Below, in pieces: positions 23,667-32,755 of a stretch of DNA of 46,087 nt. Both the position numbers and the translations under genes were made by a program. Location: the NCBI GenBank assembly GCA_013362805.1, contig JABFVL010000011.1, positions 1-46,087 on the forward strand. The letters run 5' to 3'. Under the pieces are notes generated by a model. That model searched no databases. It saw only the letters and a list, made by a program, of their open reading frames with translations, and was not told the DNA's origin. Positions within the stretch are counted from its first letter, which is position 1; every line of letters starts with the position of its first letter. Source of the DNA: Mycobacteriales bacterium. GTDB taxonomy: Bacteria; Actinomycetota; Actinomycetes; Mycobacteriales; QHCE01.

Positions 23667-26036
23667 GTGACGGTGGCGCAAGAACAAGACGAAACAGCAA
23701 TGGTCGGGCACCTTATTGCCACCGAGCTCGGAGTTCGACCAGGCCAAGTCAATGCCGCGATAGAACTTCTCGACGCCGGTTCCACCGTGCCTTTCATCGC
23801 CAGGTACCGCAAAGAAGCCACCGGCATGCTCGATGATGCACAACTACGCACCCTCGATGAACGGCTCCGATACCTACGCGAGCTCGCTGAGCGACGTCGT
23901 GCTGTGCTCGAATCGATCGAGTCTCAAGGCAAACTCGACGACGCGCTGCGCGCCCAAATCATGGCCGCCGATACTAAAGCGCGGCTAGAAGATATCTATC
24001 TTCCATACAAACCAAAGCGACGCACCAAAGCGCAGATCGCGCGGGAAGCGGGCCTGGAACCGCTCGCCGAACAGTTGCTTAAAAACCCTAGCCTCGAGCC
24101 CGCCTCCCAAGCCCAATCATTCGTTGATGCCGAACGCGGAATAGCGGACATCACAGCTGCCCTAGATGGCGCTCGCGCGATTCTCACCGAACAGTTCAGT
24201 GAAGATGCTGACCTCGTGGGAACACTCCGCGAGCAGCTGTGGCAGCAAGGGCAGCTCGTGTCCAAAGTGCGCGAAGGACAAGCCGAAGCCGGCGCGAAAT
24301 ACTCCGACTACTTCGACGCGAGCGAAAACCTCAAAGACCTACCCTCACACCGGGCACTCGCCATGTTCCGCGCCGAAAAAGAAGACATCCTGCAACTAGA
24401 AATCGATCCCGCTGAACCAGAAACCACTGGCTTTAACAGCTACGAAACCCATATCGCGTCCCGGTTTTCTGTCCGAGACCAAAACCGGCCCGGCGATGCG
24501 TGGCTTGTCGAAACTGTTCGCTGGGCCTGGCGGATTCGCCTGTTCATACGGCTCGGAATCGACCTGCGCACACGACTATGGCAATCAGCCGAAGAAGAAG
24601 CCGTCCGGGTGTTCGGGGCGAACCTGCGCGATCTGTTGCTCGCGGCGCCAGCTGGAACCCGCTGCACCATGGGTCTGGACCCAGGTCTGCGCACCGGGGT
24701 TAAAGTGGCGGTAGTGGACGCGACTGGCAAAGTCGTCGCCACCGACACGATCTACCCACACGAGCCGCGCCGACAGTGGGATGAATCTATTGCCACCCTC
24801 GTTCGACTCGCTGAAGTACACAAAGTGGACCTCATCGCGATCGGTAACGGCACCGCCTCCCGCGAAACCGATAAACTCGCCGGTGAGCTCATCAAACGTC
24901 ACCCGGCCGCGAACCTCACCAAAGTTGTCGTATCCGAAGCCGGGGCCTCGGTATACTCCGCGTCGGCATACGCCTCCCAAGAACTCCCGGGCATGGACGT
25001 GTCGTTGCGTGGCGCGGTCTCCATCGCACGCCGATTGCAAGACCCGCTCGCCGAACTCGTCAAGATCGACCCCAAGTCCATTGGCGTCGGGCAATACCAA
25101 CACGACGTTTCCGAGCTGAAACTGTCCCGATCTTTGGATGCCGTCGTCGAAGACTGCGTAAACGCCGTGGGCGTCGAGGTCAACACCGCTTCCGCGCCGC
25201 TGTTGACGCGGGTCTCCGGCATTGGTCGCACCCTCGCGGAAAACATCGTGGCTCATCGTGATGCTCACGGTTCATTCCGCACCCGTGAAGATCTGAAGAA
25301 AGTTCCGATGCTGGGGCCCAAAGCCTTCGAACAGTGCGCCGGGTTCCTGCGTATTGCCGCCGGAGATGACCCCTTGGATGCTTCCAGCGTTCACCCCGAG
25401 GCCTACCCGGTGGTGCGGCGCATTTTGCGGGCCGCTGACTGTGAGGCGTCGGCCCTGATCGGGAACCGCGCCGTGCTCGCGAAGTTCCAGCCCAGCCAGT
25501 TTGTGGACGACACCTTCGGTTTGCCGACAGTAACCGACATTTTGGCCGAGCTCGACAAGCCGGGGCGGGACCCGCGCCCGGCGTTCAAAACCGCCACTTT
25601 TGCCGAAGGCGTGGAAAAACTGCAAGATCTCAAACCCGGCATGGTGCTAGAAGGCGTGGTCACTAACGTTGCCGCGTTCGGCGCATTTGTTGATGTGGGC
25701 GTTCATCAAGATGGGCTCGTGCATGTGTCGGCGATGTCCAATAGCTTCGTCAGCGATCCGCGAACTGTGGTGAAGTCCGGCGAAATTGTGCGCGTCAAAG
25801 TCGTTGATGTGGACATTCCTCGCAAGCGGATCGCGCTCACTTTGCGACTTGATGAGCCAGCTGAGTCAGGGCGTCGTCAGCCGGGAGCTCGTGCGGACCG
25901 CCCGTCGGGCGGACGGGGTGCCGGTGCCCGGCAGGCGAGCGGGCACCGGGGATCGGGTTCTCGCAACCAGCGCGATAACAAGCCACAAGGTGCGATCGCC
26001 GATGCGTTGCGTCGCGCTGGTTTGGTGAAGGACTAG
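23667..26036 (+). CDS. tex: Tex-family RNA-binding transcriptional accessory protein
   Basis: 789 aa, full length for Tex. N-terminal helical region with [20 protein letters not shown]; YqgF/RuvC-like nuclease-fold domain ([16 protein letters not shown]); helix-hairpin-helix region ([21 protein letters not shown] in two pieces; [18 protein letters not shown]); C-terminal S1 RNA-binding domain ([20 protein letters not shown], then DGLVHVS). A Gly/Arg/Gln-rich tail follows ([19 protein letters not shown]), typical of actinobacterial members. GTG at 23667 is preferred over ATG at 23631 because AAGGA stands 7 bases before it and the ATG lies inside the repeat array. Tex supports transcription and ribosome-related processes in other bacteria; its exact role here is not shown by the sequence. 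Confidence 0.93.
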   Translation: MTVAQEQDETAMVGHLIATELGVRPGQVNAAIELLDAGSTVPFIARYRKEATGMLDDAQLRTLDERLRYLRELAERRRAVLESIESQGKLDDALRAQIMAADTKARLEDIYLPYKPKRRTKAQIAREAGLEPLAEQLLKNPSLEPASQAQSFVDAERGIADITAALDGARAILTEQFSEDADLVGTLREQLWQQGQLVSKVREGQAEAGAKYSDYFDASENLKDLPSHRALAMFRAEKEDILQLEIDPAEPETTGFNSYETHIASRFSVRDQNRPGDAWLVETVRWAWRIRLFIRLGIDLRTRLWQSAEEEAVRVFGANLRDLLLAAPAGTRCTMGLDPGLRTGVKVAVVDATGKVVATDTIYPHEPRRQWDESIATLVRLAEVHKVDLIAIGNGTASRETDKLAGELIKRHPAANLTKVVVSEAGASVYSASAYASQELPGMDVSLRGAVSIARRLQDPLAELVKIDPKSIGVGQYQHDVSELKLSRSLDAVVEDCVNAVGVEVNTASAPLLTRVSGIGRTLAENIVAHRDAHGSFRTREDLKKVPMLGPKAFEQCAGFLRIAAGDDPLDASSVHPEAYPVVRRILRAADCEASALIGNRAVLAKFQPSQFVDDTFGLPTVTDILAELDKPGRDPRPAFKTATFAEGVEKLQDLKPGMVLEGVVTNVAAFGAFVDVGVHQDGLVHVSAMSNSFVSDPRTVVKSGEIVRVKVVDVDIPRKRIALTLRLDEPAESGRRQPGARADRPSGGRGAGARQASGHRGSGSRNQRDNKPQGAIADALRRAGLVKD

Positions 26037-26043
26037 CGCGGCC

Positions 26044-27102
26044 TCACAGCAGGCTGAGTTGTTTAGCGGTGTCTTCTTGCTCAACATCGATGGGACGGCT
26101 GACGCGGTGTGAAAAGTCGGCAGCTTTGCCAGCATTTCGCCAACCGCGTCGGCCGGAAATGCCGTGCGCCTGGCTCAGGTCGCGCACCTTTTCGGTGATT
26201 GACCTGGTGTACCAGTCGGGGGCATACGCCCTATCGCGGTACAGCTTTTCGTAGTGGGAGATGACCTCTGGCCGTTGTTGACGTAGTTGTGTCATGAACC
26301 ATTCCCGGACCCCAGGCCGAAGGTGAAGCACAAGCGGCGTGATGCTGGTGGCGCCGGCGGCCGCGATTGCCGAGACAGTGGCCTCGAGCTGTTCGTCGCT
26401 GTCGGTCAAGTAGGGCAAGATCGGGGCCATAAGTACCCCACAGTTGATCCCGGCTTCGGTGAGGCTCCGGCACACCCCGAGCCGGGCGGCTGGGCTAGGT
26501 GTGCCGGCTTCGACCGCACGCCATAGCGTGCGGTCGACGAATCCAATTGAGAACGAAACCCGCACTTGGGTGTGTTCGGCGGCGGCTCGGAGAAGATCTA
26601 GGTCGCGAAGGACTAGAGCACCTTTGGTGAGGATGGAAAACGGATTTCGGTGTTCAACGAGTGCGCCAAGGATGTCGCGCATGAGCCGATATTTGCCCTC
26701 GGCGCGCTGGTAGGGGTCGACGTTGGTGCCCATGGCGATTGCTTCACCACGCCAGCTGGCTTTGGTGAGTTCTTTGCGCAGCAAGGTGCCAGCGTTTACT
26801 TTGACCACGATTTTTTGATCGAAGTCTTCGCCGGAGTTCAGTCCAAGGTATGTGTGGGTTGGGCGGGCGAAACAATAGGTGCATTTGTGGCTGCATCCGC
26901 GATACGGATTGATGGTCCATCGAAACGGCATCGCGGATTGCCCGGGCACTTGGTTGATGATCGATTTGGCGTGCACTTCGTAGAAGGTCATCCCCTTGAA
27001 TTGCGGGGTGTCGAAGGTGCGCGCGGTGGCGTGTGGCACTCCAAGTGGTAGCTCGGCTGTGGACTGCTCGGTGGGTGTGGCCAGTAGATTCGTCCATCGC
27101 AT
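26044..27102 (-). CDS. Rv2578c-family radical SAM protein, LexA-boxed
   Basis: 352 aa. The SAM-binding [4Fe-4S] motif CxxxCxxC is at C70, C74, C77 (RGCSHKCTYCFAR). The partial TIM barrel follows with MGTNVDPYQRAEG and ILTKGALVLRDLDLL; these belong to the SplB/Rv2578c-type group of actinobacterial radical SAM proteins, related to spore photoproduct lyase but without proven substrate. The start ATG at 27102 lies 9 bp after a perfect actinobacterial SOS box, so the gene should be damage-induced and may be leaderless. A DNA-repair role is inferred from that. The C-terminal 50 residues are basic. Confidence 0.9.
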   Translation of the reverse strand: MRWTNLLATPTEQSTAELPLGVPHATARTFDTPQFKGMTFYEVHAKSIINQVPGQSAMPFRWTINPYRGCSHKCTYCFARPTHTYLGLNSGEDFDQKIVVKVNAGTLLRKELTKASWRGEAIAMGTNVDPYQRAEGKYRLMRDILGALVEHRNPFSILTKGALVLRDLDLLRAAAEHTQVRVSFSIGFVDRTLWRAVEAGTPSPAARLGVCRSLTEAGINCGVLMAPILPYLTDSDEQLEATVSAIAAAGATSITPLVLHLRPGVREWFMTQLRQQRPEVISHYEKLYRDRAYAPDWYTRSITEKVRDLSQAHGISGRRGWRNAGKAADFSHRVSRPIDVEQEDTAKQLSLL

Positions 27103-27111
27103 AACCTAGAT

Positions 27112-27127
27112 TCGAACATGTGTTCGA
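27112..27127. promoter_or_regulatory. LexA (SOS) box
   Basis: TCGAAC-ATGT-GTTCGA is an exact match to the actinobacterial LexA box (TCGAAC-N4-GTTCGA). The dyad extends by one more base pair on each side (27111-27128). It lies 9 bp in front of the radical SAM gene and 17 bp beyond the end of gamma-glutamyltransferase. Confidence 0.92.
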
Positions 27128-27144
27128 ACATAAGTCAACGGTGT

Positions 27145-28872
27145 TTAAGGAACAACCACGGCCGAGCCCCCTCCTCGTCGGGTCGGTTCGGCCGCGGCGA
27201 TCCAATTCCCGTCGGCTGTTTTTTCGACCCCTGTCGCGGCGCCAATTTCGGGCACCTGAGTGAAGACCTGTCCTCGGCTCTCCAGTTCGGCGCGCAACGG
27301 CCCACTCATGAACGCTGGTTCGGCGTCGGTTTTGGCGGCATTGCGTTGGGAAGCTCGAGGTGCTGCTATGGCATCGGTCAGTGAAAGCCCCTGGTCAACA
27401 CGTCCGATCATGATTTGTAGAACTGTGGTGATGATGGTCGCCCCACCCGGTGATCCAATCGCTAGCCACACTTGTCCGTCCTTGAAGACGATCAACGGCG
27501 CCATCGACGAACGGGGACGTTTACTCGGTCCTGGCAGGTTGGGATCTGGCGTGTTGGCGTTGGCTGGCGCGAAGGAAAAGTCAGTCAGTTCGTTGTTGAG
27601 GATGAACCCGCGCCCAGGCACCACCATTCCGCTGCCACCTTCTTGCTCGATCGTCAAGGTGTACGAGACGACGTTGCCCCACTTGTCAGCGACGGTGAGG
27701 TGTGTGGTGTCTTTTCCTTCGTAATTGGTAGGTGCTGGTGTGCCAGTGTTATCGCAGTCCTCGTCTGAGTCACCAGGTGCCACCGGACTTTGCAGGGTTG
27801 CATTGTCTTTGATCAAGCAGGCGCGGGTATTCGCGAATTCTTGCGAAAGCAGCCTGTCGGTGGGGACCTCTACGAATTCTGGGTCACCAACCCATCGATT
27901 GCGGTCCGCGAAAGCGAGCCGGCTCGCTTCCAGATACCGATGGAATTGATCGACCGCTGAGCCCGGTGGAAAGGTTTCGATGATATTAAGTGCTTCACCC
28001 ACCGTGGTGGTGCCAGAGGAGGGTGGCGCCATCCCATAAATGTCTAGCCCGCGGTACGAGCTGTTGACAGGTGCCCGCTCAATGACTTCGTATTCCCCGA
28101 GATCATCCTCCGTCAACAGCCCTGGACGGACAGGTGTTGTGCTTTGTGGATGGTTAACAGTTTTTACGATGTCACGCCCAATGTCGCCCCGATACAGGGA
28201 AGTGATGCCGTATCTGCGCAGGTCGTGGTATGTCCTGGCGAGGTCAGGGTTTTTGAAATTGCTGCCTTGGGCTGGAGCTTTGCCGCCTGGCAAATACAGT
28301 TTCGCGGTGGCGGGAAAGCGACTAAATCGCTCGGCGTTGTTCTCGATTTGGCCAGCGAATGTGCTGTCCACGGTGAAGCCTTTGCGGGCAAGTTTCTCAG
28401 CTGGCGCGAGGGCTTCGCTCAGCGAATGTGTTCCCCATTTTTCCAAGGCGTAGTGCCAGGTCATGGGAGTCCCTGGCGTGCCAACTCCCAAGCCGCTACT
28501 GACTGCTTCCGTGAACGGAATGGGCGCGCCGTTTTCCAGGAACAGAGTGTGATCCGCCGTGCCGGGCGCTGTTTCCCGCCCGTCCAGGGTGTGGACTTTA
28601 TTGGTGTCGGCGTCGTAGTACACAAAGAACCCGCCGCCGCCGATGCCTGAGGAGAATGGATCGGTGACACCTAGCGCGGCCGCTGTGGCGACGGCGGCGT
28701 CTACGGCATTGCCGCCGTTGCGCAGCACTTCGGTGCCGATTGCGGTGGCGTTAGCGTCGATGCTTGCCACGGCTCCGTTGGCTGGGTCTGGCGCGGCGTC
28801 GATGACGGTCGGATGCAGTAGGGGAACGGCGCTCACGATAGCGACAGTGATAAAGCTCGTTATTCGGTCCAA
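27145..28872 (-). CDS. ggt: gamma-glutamyltransferase (glutathione hydrolase family), exported
   Basis: 575 aa precursor with a signal peptide (about 25 residues, cleavage near VIDAAPDP). The Ntn-hydrolase precursor is complete: GGNAVDAAVATAAALGVTDP and SSGIGGGGFFVYYD in the large subunit, autoprocessing and catalytic Thr at DTTHLTVAD (T389 in this numbering), NNELTDFS, and PRSSMAPLIV, GSPGGATIITTVLQIM in the small subunit. It cleaves gamma-glutamyl bonds of glutathione-type thiols and transfers the glutamyl group, outside the cell. TTG at 28872 is chosen because GGAGG precedes it and it gives a normal signal peptide; ATG at 28896 is an alternative with no ribosome binding site. It stands alone on its strand. 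Confidence 0.9.
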   Translation of the reverse strand: MDRITSFITVAIVSAVPLLHPTVIDAAPDPANGAVASIDANATAIGTEVLRNGGNAVDAAVATAAALGVTDPFSSGIGGGGFFVYYDADTNKVHTLDGRETAPGTADHTLFLENGAPIPFTEAVSSGLGVGTPGTPMTWHYALEKWGTHSLSEALAPAEKLARKGFTVDSTFAGQIENNAERFSRFPATAKLYLPGGKAPAQGSNFKNPDLARTYHDLRRYGITSLYRGDIGRDIVKTVNHPQSTTPVRPGLLTEDDLGEYEVIERAPVNSSYRGLDIYGMAPPSSGTTTVGEALNIIETFPPGSAVDQFHRYLEASRLAFADRNRWVGDPEFVEVPTDRLLSQEFANTRACLIKDNATLQSPVAPGDSDEDCDNTGTPAPTNYEGKDTTHLTVADKWGNVVSYTLTIEQEGGSGMVVPGRGFILNNELTDFSFAPANANTPDPNLPGPSKRPRSSMAPLIVFKDGQVWLAIGSPGGATIITTVLQIMIGRVDQGLSLTDAIAAPRASQRNAAKTDAEPAFMSGPLRAELESRGQVFTQVPEIGAATGVEKTADGNWIAAAEPTRRGGGSAVVVP

Positions 28873-29045
28873 TGCCGACACCTCCATCGCACACATTAAG
28901 TCAGATTCGGCTTGAGCGTGGATGCCCCGGTGTTATTTAGCGCCGGATTTCATATTCGTGCATGTCGACTGCGCAGTAACCCGGGACGAGCGGACTACTG
29001 TCAGTGGCGTTCGTGAATTTGTAGTGAAATCATTCGGAGGAGTAA

Positions 29046-29663
29046 ATGACGGTCCCGATTAGTGCTGCCAGGCGGCCAAATGTCTTAGCGGACTTTATCC
29101 CCAGCCGCGCCATGCGGAATGTGCCCGCGGAGCTTGTCCGCGATATATCACTCATAGTCGGTGGTGCCGCATTCGTCGGTATTCTGGCGCAAATCGCTAT
29201 TCCTATTCCGGGAACACCCGTGCCGGTTACCGGCCAAACATTCGGTGTTCTTGTCGTGGGTGCCGCGTTGGGTTGGTGGCGTGCCCTCGCCTCAATGTCT
29301 ATGTACTTGTTGGCCGGAGTGGCTGGTCTACCGTGGTTTGCCGAAGCTAAGTCTGGCCTGGAATGGCCAACTTTCGGATATGTGGTGGGGTTCCTGCTGG
29401 CTGCCGTGGTTGTCGGTTCTATGGCTGGCCGTGGGGGAGATCGCACCGTCGCCAAGAGCGTGGCGACCATGGCGCTGGGCACCCTGGCGATTTACAGCGT
29501 TGGCGTGCCGTGGCTAGCCGCGAATATGGGTTTGAATATGTCGGCCGCCATCGATGCGGGTCTGACACCATTTCTGCTCGGTGATGGGCTCAAGATAGCG
29601 CTTGCTGCTGGTCTGCTTCCCGGTTTGTGGAAATTCGCCGAGTCGCTTGAGCGCAAGAACTAA
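29046..29663 (+). CDS. bioY: BioY biotin transporter substrate-binding (S) component
   Basis: 205 aa with about six membrane helices. Family segments are IPIPGTPVPVTGQTFGVLV, YLLAGVAGLPWFAE and PTFGYVVGFLLAA. BioY captures biotin and works alone or with the ECF energy module; no EcfA/EcfT genes are in the window. The GGAGGAG ribosome binding site ends six bases before the ATG. No biotin riboswitch is known; I looked for a BirA/BioQ-like dyad in the 149-bp upstream gap and saw none that is convincing. A biotin carrier protein is encoded 12 kb away. Confidence 0.92.
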   Translation: MTVPISAARRPNVLADFIPSRAMRNVPAELVRDISLIVGGAAFVGILAQIAIPIPGTPVPVTGQTFGVLVVGAALGWWRALASMSMYLLAGVAGLPWFAEAKSGLEWPTFGYVVGFLLAAVVVGSMAGRGGDRTVAKSVATMALGTLAIYSVGVPWLAANMGLNMSAAIDAGLTPFLLGDGLKIALAAGLLPGLWKFAESLERKN

Positions 29664-30568
29664 TCGTGGCTCAAACTTGCCTGAGTCATCGGGGGAGTTT
29701 GCTCGGGAACAATCTCTGTCGGGGCGGTTTTGGCGCGGGTGTGCGATTGAGGTTGCGCATACCAGGCCAGGGCCGCCGTGCCGGCAATGGTGAGGGCGAA
29801 TCCACCCGCGGCCATCAGGTGCATGCCGTCTTTGATGTGATCGCCGAGCAGAAGAAGGCCGATAATCGCTGGCGGGATCGCTGACATCGCGTTCATCGAT
29901 GCGCTCGCGGCGGTGGTGGCACCACGCTGCAAGGCCATGCCAAGGCATAGCTGACCGGCGATCATGTGCACCAGGAAGATGTAGAGCAGCGGGTCGGTGA
30001 CAAAGTCGCTGATGCTAGAGGCGTTTACCAATGGGCGCGAAGCGATCGCGGCTAGCCCAAACGCCGCGCCAGCGAGCCCGCCTAGCACTACCGAGCCGGG
30101 GGCGCCATGGAGCCGGGCGCCAAAATGCGCCGCGACGGCGATAACCAGCACCATCGCGGCGATGCCCACGACGATCAGGGTTGAGGGGTTGTTGGCTTTG
30201 CTGGGTTTGGCGGACATGATGAGCATGCTGACGCCGACCAACACGATGGCTATGAGCGCCACTTCGGCGCGGGGTAGCTTCCAGTGAAGAACGAGAACTC
30301 CGAGCAGGGCGGTGACGATAATGCCGGCGCACACAGCCGCTTGCACCAAAAAAAGTGGTAGATCACGTCGAGCTAGAAAAGACGTGATTGTGCCGATTCC
30401 TTGGCAGGCGACTCCGGCGAGATAAGTCTTGTGCCGAACGAGTTTGAAAAGTAAGCCTGGGCTGAGCTGTTCGTCGGCCTGTCCTCTGGTGGCGGCGATG
30501 GCTTGGAGGAAGTTGGCCGTGCCGTAAGCGAACACCATGAACGTCAAGGCCACCCAAGCAATTGTCAC
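29660..30568 (-). CDS. DMT/EamA-like small-metabolite transporter
   Basis: 302 aa from GTG at 30568 (AAGGTG upstream) with about ten hydrophobic segments (VALTFMVFAYGTANFLQAI, LFLVQAAVCAGIIVTALLG, ALIAIVLVGVSMLIM, STLIVVGIAAMVLVIAVA and others) in the layout of drug/metabolite transporters. The two-fold repeat of helices is consistent with EamA-type proteins. The last 25 residues are hydrophilic (Thr/Pro/Gln-rich). It overlaps the end of bioY by 4 bp. The substrate is not identifiable. Confidence 0.78.
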   Translation of the reverse strand: MTIAWVALTFMVFAYGTANFLQAIAATRGQADEQLSPGLLFKLVRHKTYLAGVACQGIGTITSFLARRDLPLFLVQAAVCAGIIVTALLGVLVLHWKLPRAEVALIAIVLVGVSMLIMSAKPSKANNPSTLIVVGIAAMVLVIAVAAHFGARLHGAPGSVVLGGLAGAAFGLAAIASRPLVNASSISDFVTDPLLYIFLVHMIAGQLCLGMALQRGATTAASASMNAMSAIPPAIIGLLLLGDHIKDGMHLMAAGGFALTIAGTAALAWYAQPQSHTRAKTAPTEIVPEQTPPMTQASLSHD

Positions 30569-30581
30569 CTGAGCACCTTAA

Positions 30582-30671
30582 CGTTTGTCGTCAACTCGTT
30601 TGTCGCGACTCTACGAACCGCTAGCTACGTCACAAAGTCGATTACAACCAGTGAGCTAAGTCATACACTGG
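30582..30671. promoter_or_regulatory. divergent promoter region with direct and inverted repeats
   Basis: CGTTTGTCG occurs twice 15 bp apart (30582-30590, 30597-30605), and CCAGTG (30648-30653) pairs with CACTGG (30666-30671). These lie between the divergent DMT transporter and C26 hydrolase genes and are candidate regulator sites for either. Confidence 0.35.
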
Positions 30672-30758
30672 CTGGGAACTAAGCGGCGGAAGTAGTAGAA
30701 ATAGGTGAGCTCTACGGTGCACAAAACACCAAAAAGCAAACAAAAAGGGCAAATACCA

Positions 30759-31508
30759 ATGCCCATCCAACGCGAAATTTCTCCGACTAAACCACCCATC
30801 ATCGGAATCTCTGGATACGCCGAACCCGCGCAGTGGAACGTGTGGCACACCAAAGCCGCGCTATTGCCCTACGCCTACGTGCAAAGCGTTACCGCTGTCG
30901 GCGGATACGCGGTCATCTTGCCACCAGAACGATTCAGTAGCCACAGTGTTTCCCGGCTTGACGGGCTCATCCTAGCTGGGGGTGCCGACCTTAGCCCTGA
31001 CCTATATGGACAAACCCCTCATGAACGCACCTACACTCGCCCGGACCGCGATCGCAGTGAACTCGCCCTGGCCGAAGCGGCATTGGACATTGACCTACCA
31101 ATATTAGGAATCTGCCGGGGCATGCAGCTGCTCGCCGTCGCATATGGGGGCAGGCTGAAACAACATCTGCCCGATGAATTGGGCAGCGACGAACATCAAC
31201 CCGCCCCCGGCGTCTTCGGCCAACATGCTGTCCACTTTCGTCCCGAGACCAAAGCGGCCAGCATTTTTGGAGATACGGCGGAGGTGAACTCTTATCACCA
31301 TCAAGGGGTTGAAGACCCAGGGTCGCTCACTATCACCGGCTGGGCGCCAGATGACGTCATCGAAGTGTTGGAGGACCCCGACAAAGAATTCGTGCTCGGA
31401 GTCCAATGGCACCCTGAAGAGCTCGGTGATCCTCGGCTATTCAGTGCCTTTGTCGACGTGTGCAGCCGACGGGCGGAACGTGTCGAAGATTTGATGACAA
31501 CGCATTAA
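30759..31508 (+). CDS. gamma-glutamyl-gamma-aminobutyrate hydrolase-like class I amidotransferase (peptidase C26)
   Basis: 249 aa. The triad of the family is complete: nucleophile C119 in GICRGMQLL, H218 and E220 in QWHPEE. GGADLSPDLYGQTPHE and GRLKQHLPDE match PuuD-type enzymes, which split gamma-glutamyl amides such as gamma-glutamyl-GABA. ATG at 30759 is preferred (AAAAGGG about 9 bases before it); GTG at 30705 gives a Lys-rich 18-residue extension of no known use. It converges with two ATP-grasp genes, 5 bp between stops, so a gamma-glutamyl or peptide substrate made by those enzymes is possible but unproven. Confidence 0.88.
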   Translation: MPIQREISPTKPPIIGISGYAEPAQWNVWHTKAALLPYAYVQSVTAVGGYAVILPPERFSSHSVSRLDGLILAGGADLSPDLYGQTPHERTYTRPDRDRSELALAEAALDIDLPILGICRGMQLLAVAYGGRLKQHLPDELGSDEHQPAPGVFGQHAVHFRPETKAASIFGDTAEVNSYHHQGVEDPGSLTITGWAPDDVIEVLEDPDKEFVLGVQWHPEELGDPRLFSAFVDVCSRRAERVEDLMTTH

Positions 31509-31513
31509 GAAGT

Positions 31514-32689
31514 TCACAAAAGCAGACGTTCACATTGGTTCCGACGTGCGGTCACCTGATCCACATCATCACCGAAAATCCACGCTTGCACCATGCTGCG
31601 TGAGCTTGGTTGATCGGTAAGCCGCGCGTCGTGACCAGCACTGATAAGTAAATATTCCTCATTGATGGGCGCGCTAAGGAGCTGGAGCATCTCAGCGATA
31701 GGCCGCTCGGAGGTCCATCGCGTGGAAAGCGCCGCTCCGTCCAACGCGGATGGGCGACATGTGCGCAGTGCCAACAGTGGGCAGGAAGAACTGTTGATGC
31801 GGAAGTTTAAATCGAAAATAATGAGCCTTCCAGCTGGCGTTATTCCAGCGTCCACACCAGCGAAACCACGGTATCCAAGCTTGGCCGCCCGCCGGGCCAC
31901 ATTGAAACACTCATAAATGAGTTCAGTGGGGGCAGAGGTTTCCGGGCTGTAATGCGCTCCTAAAAACCGGCCAGTGTGCTCGATGCGTTGCTCGGTGATT
32001 CCAAGTAGCAGCGGCTCATCTTGGACGCCGACAATGAGATGCACGGTCCAATTTGTCAGAAAATGTTCGTAATCTTCGACCACAACTTCAGGTGTGAAAT
32101 TTAAGAATTCGGGCCACGATATTGGTGCGTTTGCTCGGTGGATGAATACATCGAATCCTCCACCATTAGCGGAGTCGGTTGCCGCCTTAAGAACCCACGA
32201 TTTTTCGGTAGGCAACGTCAGCGCTGCCTCGCTAGGTATGACTCGTCGGTCCGCGCAAAAGTCAATCGATGTCAACTCACCCAATTTTCCTTTGTTATTG
32301 AGGTAGCCGATCAAACTCGCGCTATTGAGAGTCGCAGCGGGGGCAACAATAGAATCTGGTTGTGGATAGTCGGTGGCAATGATCTCTCCATGGGCTTGAG
32401 CTTGGGTGAAAAGATCGACAAAGTCGGATTCGCTTTTGTACGGCCGTAAATCTTCGCCAACTGACATTCCCGAATGTCGGAGCACCCCCAAGAGAGTTGG
32501 TTCGATGGCGCCAGCGCTACAAATCACCGGAGTGTCACCGGCTACAGCGATGGGTGGCGCGCTCAGGATGTCTTGGGTATCACGATATGGCGCCGACACC
32601 GCGGTGTTCTCAAATGTGGGGCGGGAGCAGGATACGACTCCCATGCCATACACATCCGTCAAAGTGCTCGTCGTCCACGTTGTCGCCAT
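31514..32689 (-). CDS. ATP-grasp domain protein, candidate peptide/amino-acid ligase (first of pair)
   Basis: 391 aa of no named family. The second half has an ATP-grasp layout: a lysine strand with glycine loop (WVLKAATDSANGGGFDV, K168), the segment VVVEDYEHFLTNWTVHLIV, and a late metal-binding strand with D293, N295, R297, N299 (IFDLNFRINSS). The first 160 residues are a pre-ATP-grasp-like region (TPVICSAGAIEPTLL, DSIVAPAATLNS). Enzymes of this fold join a carboxylate to an amine at the cost of ATP. It follows the larger ATP-grasp gene by 66 bp on the same strand, so they are probably co-transcribed. Substrates are unknown. It contains no carrier or condensation domain. Confidence 0.75.
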   Translation of the reverse strand: MATTWTTSTLTDVYGMGVVSCSRPTFENTAVSAPYRDTQDILSAPPIAVAGDTPVICSAGAIEPTLLGVLRHSGMSVGEDLRPYKSESDFVDLFTQAQAHGEIIATDYPQPDSIVAPAATLNSASLIGYLNNKGKLGELTSIDFCADRRVIPSEAALTLPTEKSWVLKAATDSANGGGFDVFIHRANAPISWPEFLNFTPEVVVEDYEHFLTNWTVHLIVGVQDEPLLLGITEQRIEHTGRFLGAHYSPETSAPTELIYECFNVARRAAKLGYRGFAGVDAGITPAGRLIIFDLNFRINSSSCPLLALRTCRPSALDGAALSTRWTSERPIAEMLQLLSAPINEEYLLISAGHDARLTDQPSSRSMVQAWIFGDDVDQVTARRNQCERLLL

Positions 32690-32755
32690 GTTGCCTCCAT
32701 CTTTGAGATGTGACTAGCAATACGGCTCTTGCGGACGCCGCGGAGTGCGATACAG

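Noticed and set aside
24585..25268. Long minus-strand frame inside tex (227 codons)
   Set aside because: It is a shadow of tex: no domain, Gly/Val/Asp composition typical of the reverse of such genes.
28897..29045. Riboswitch or biotin-regulator site before bioY
   Set aside because: No known riboswitch core and no convincing BirA/BioQ-like dyad.
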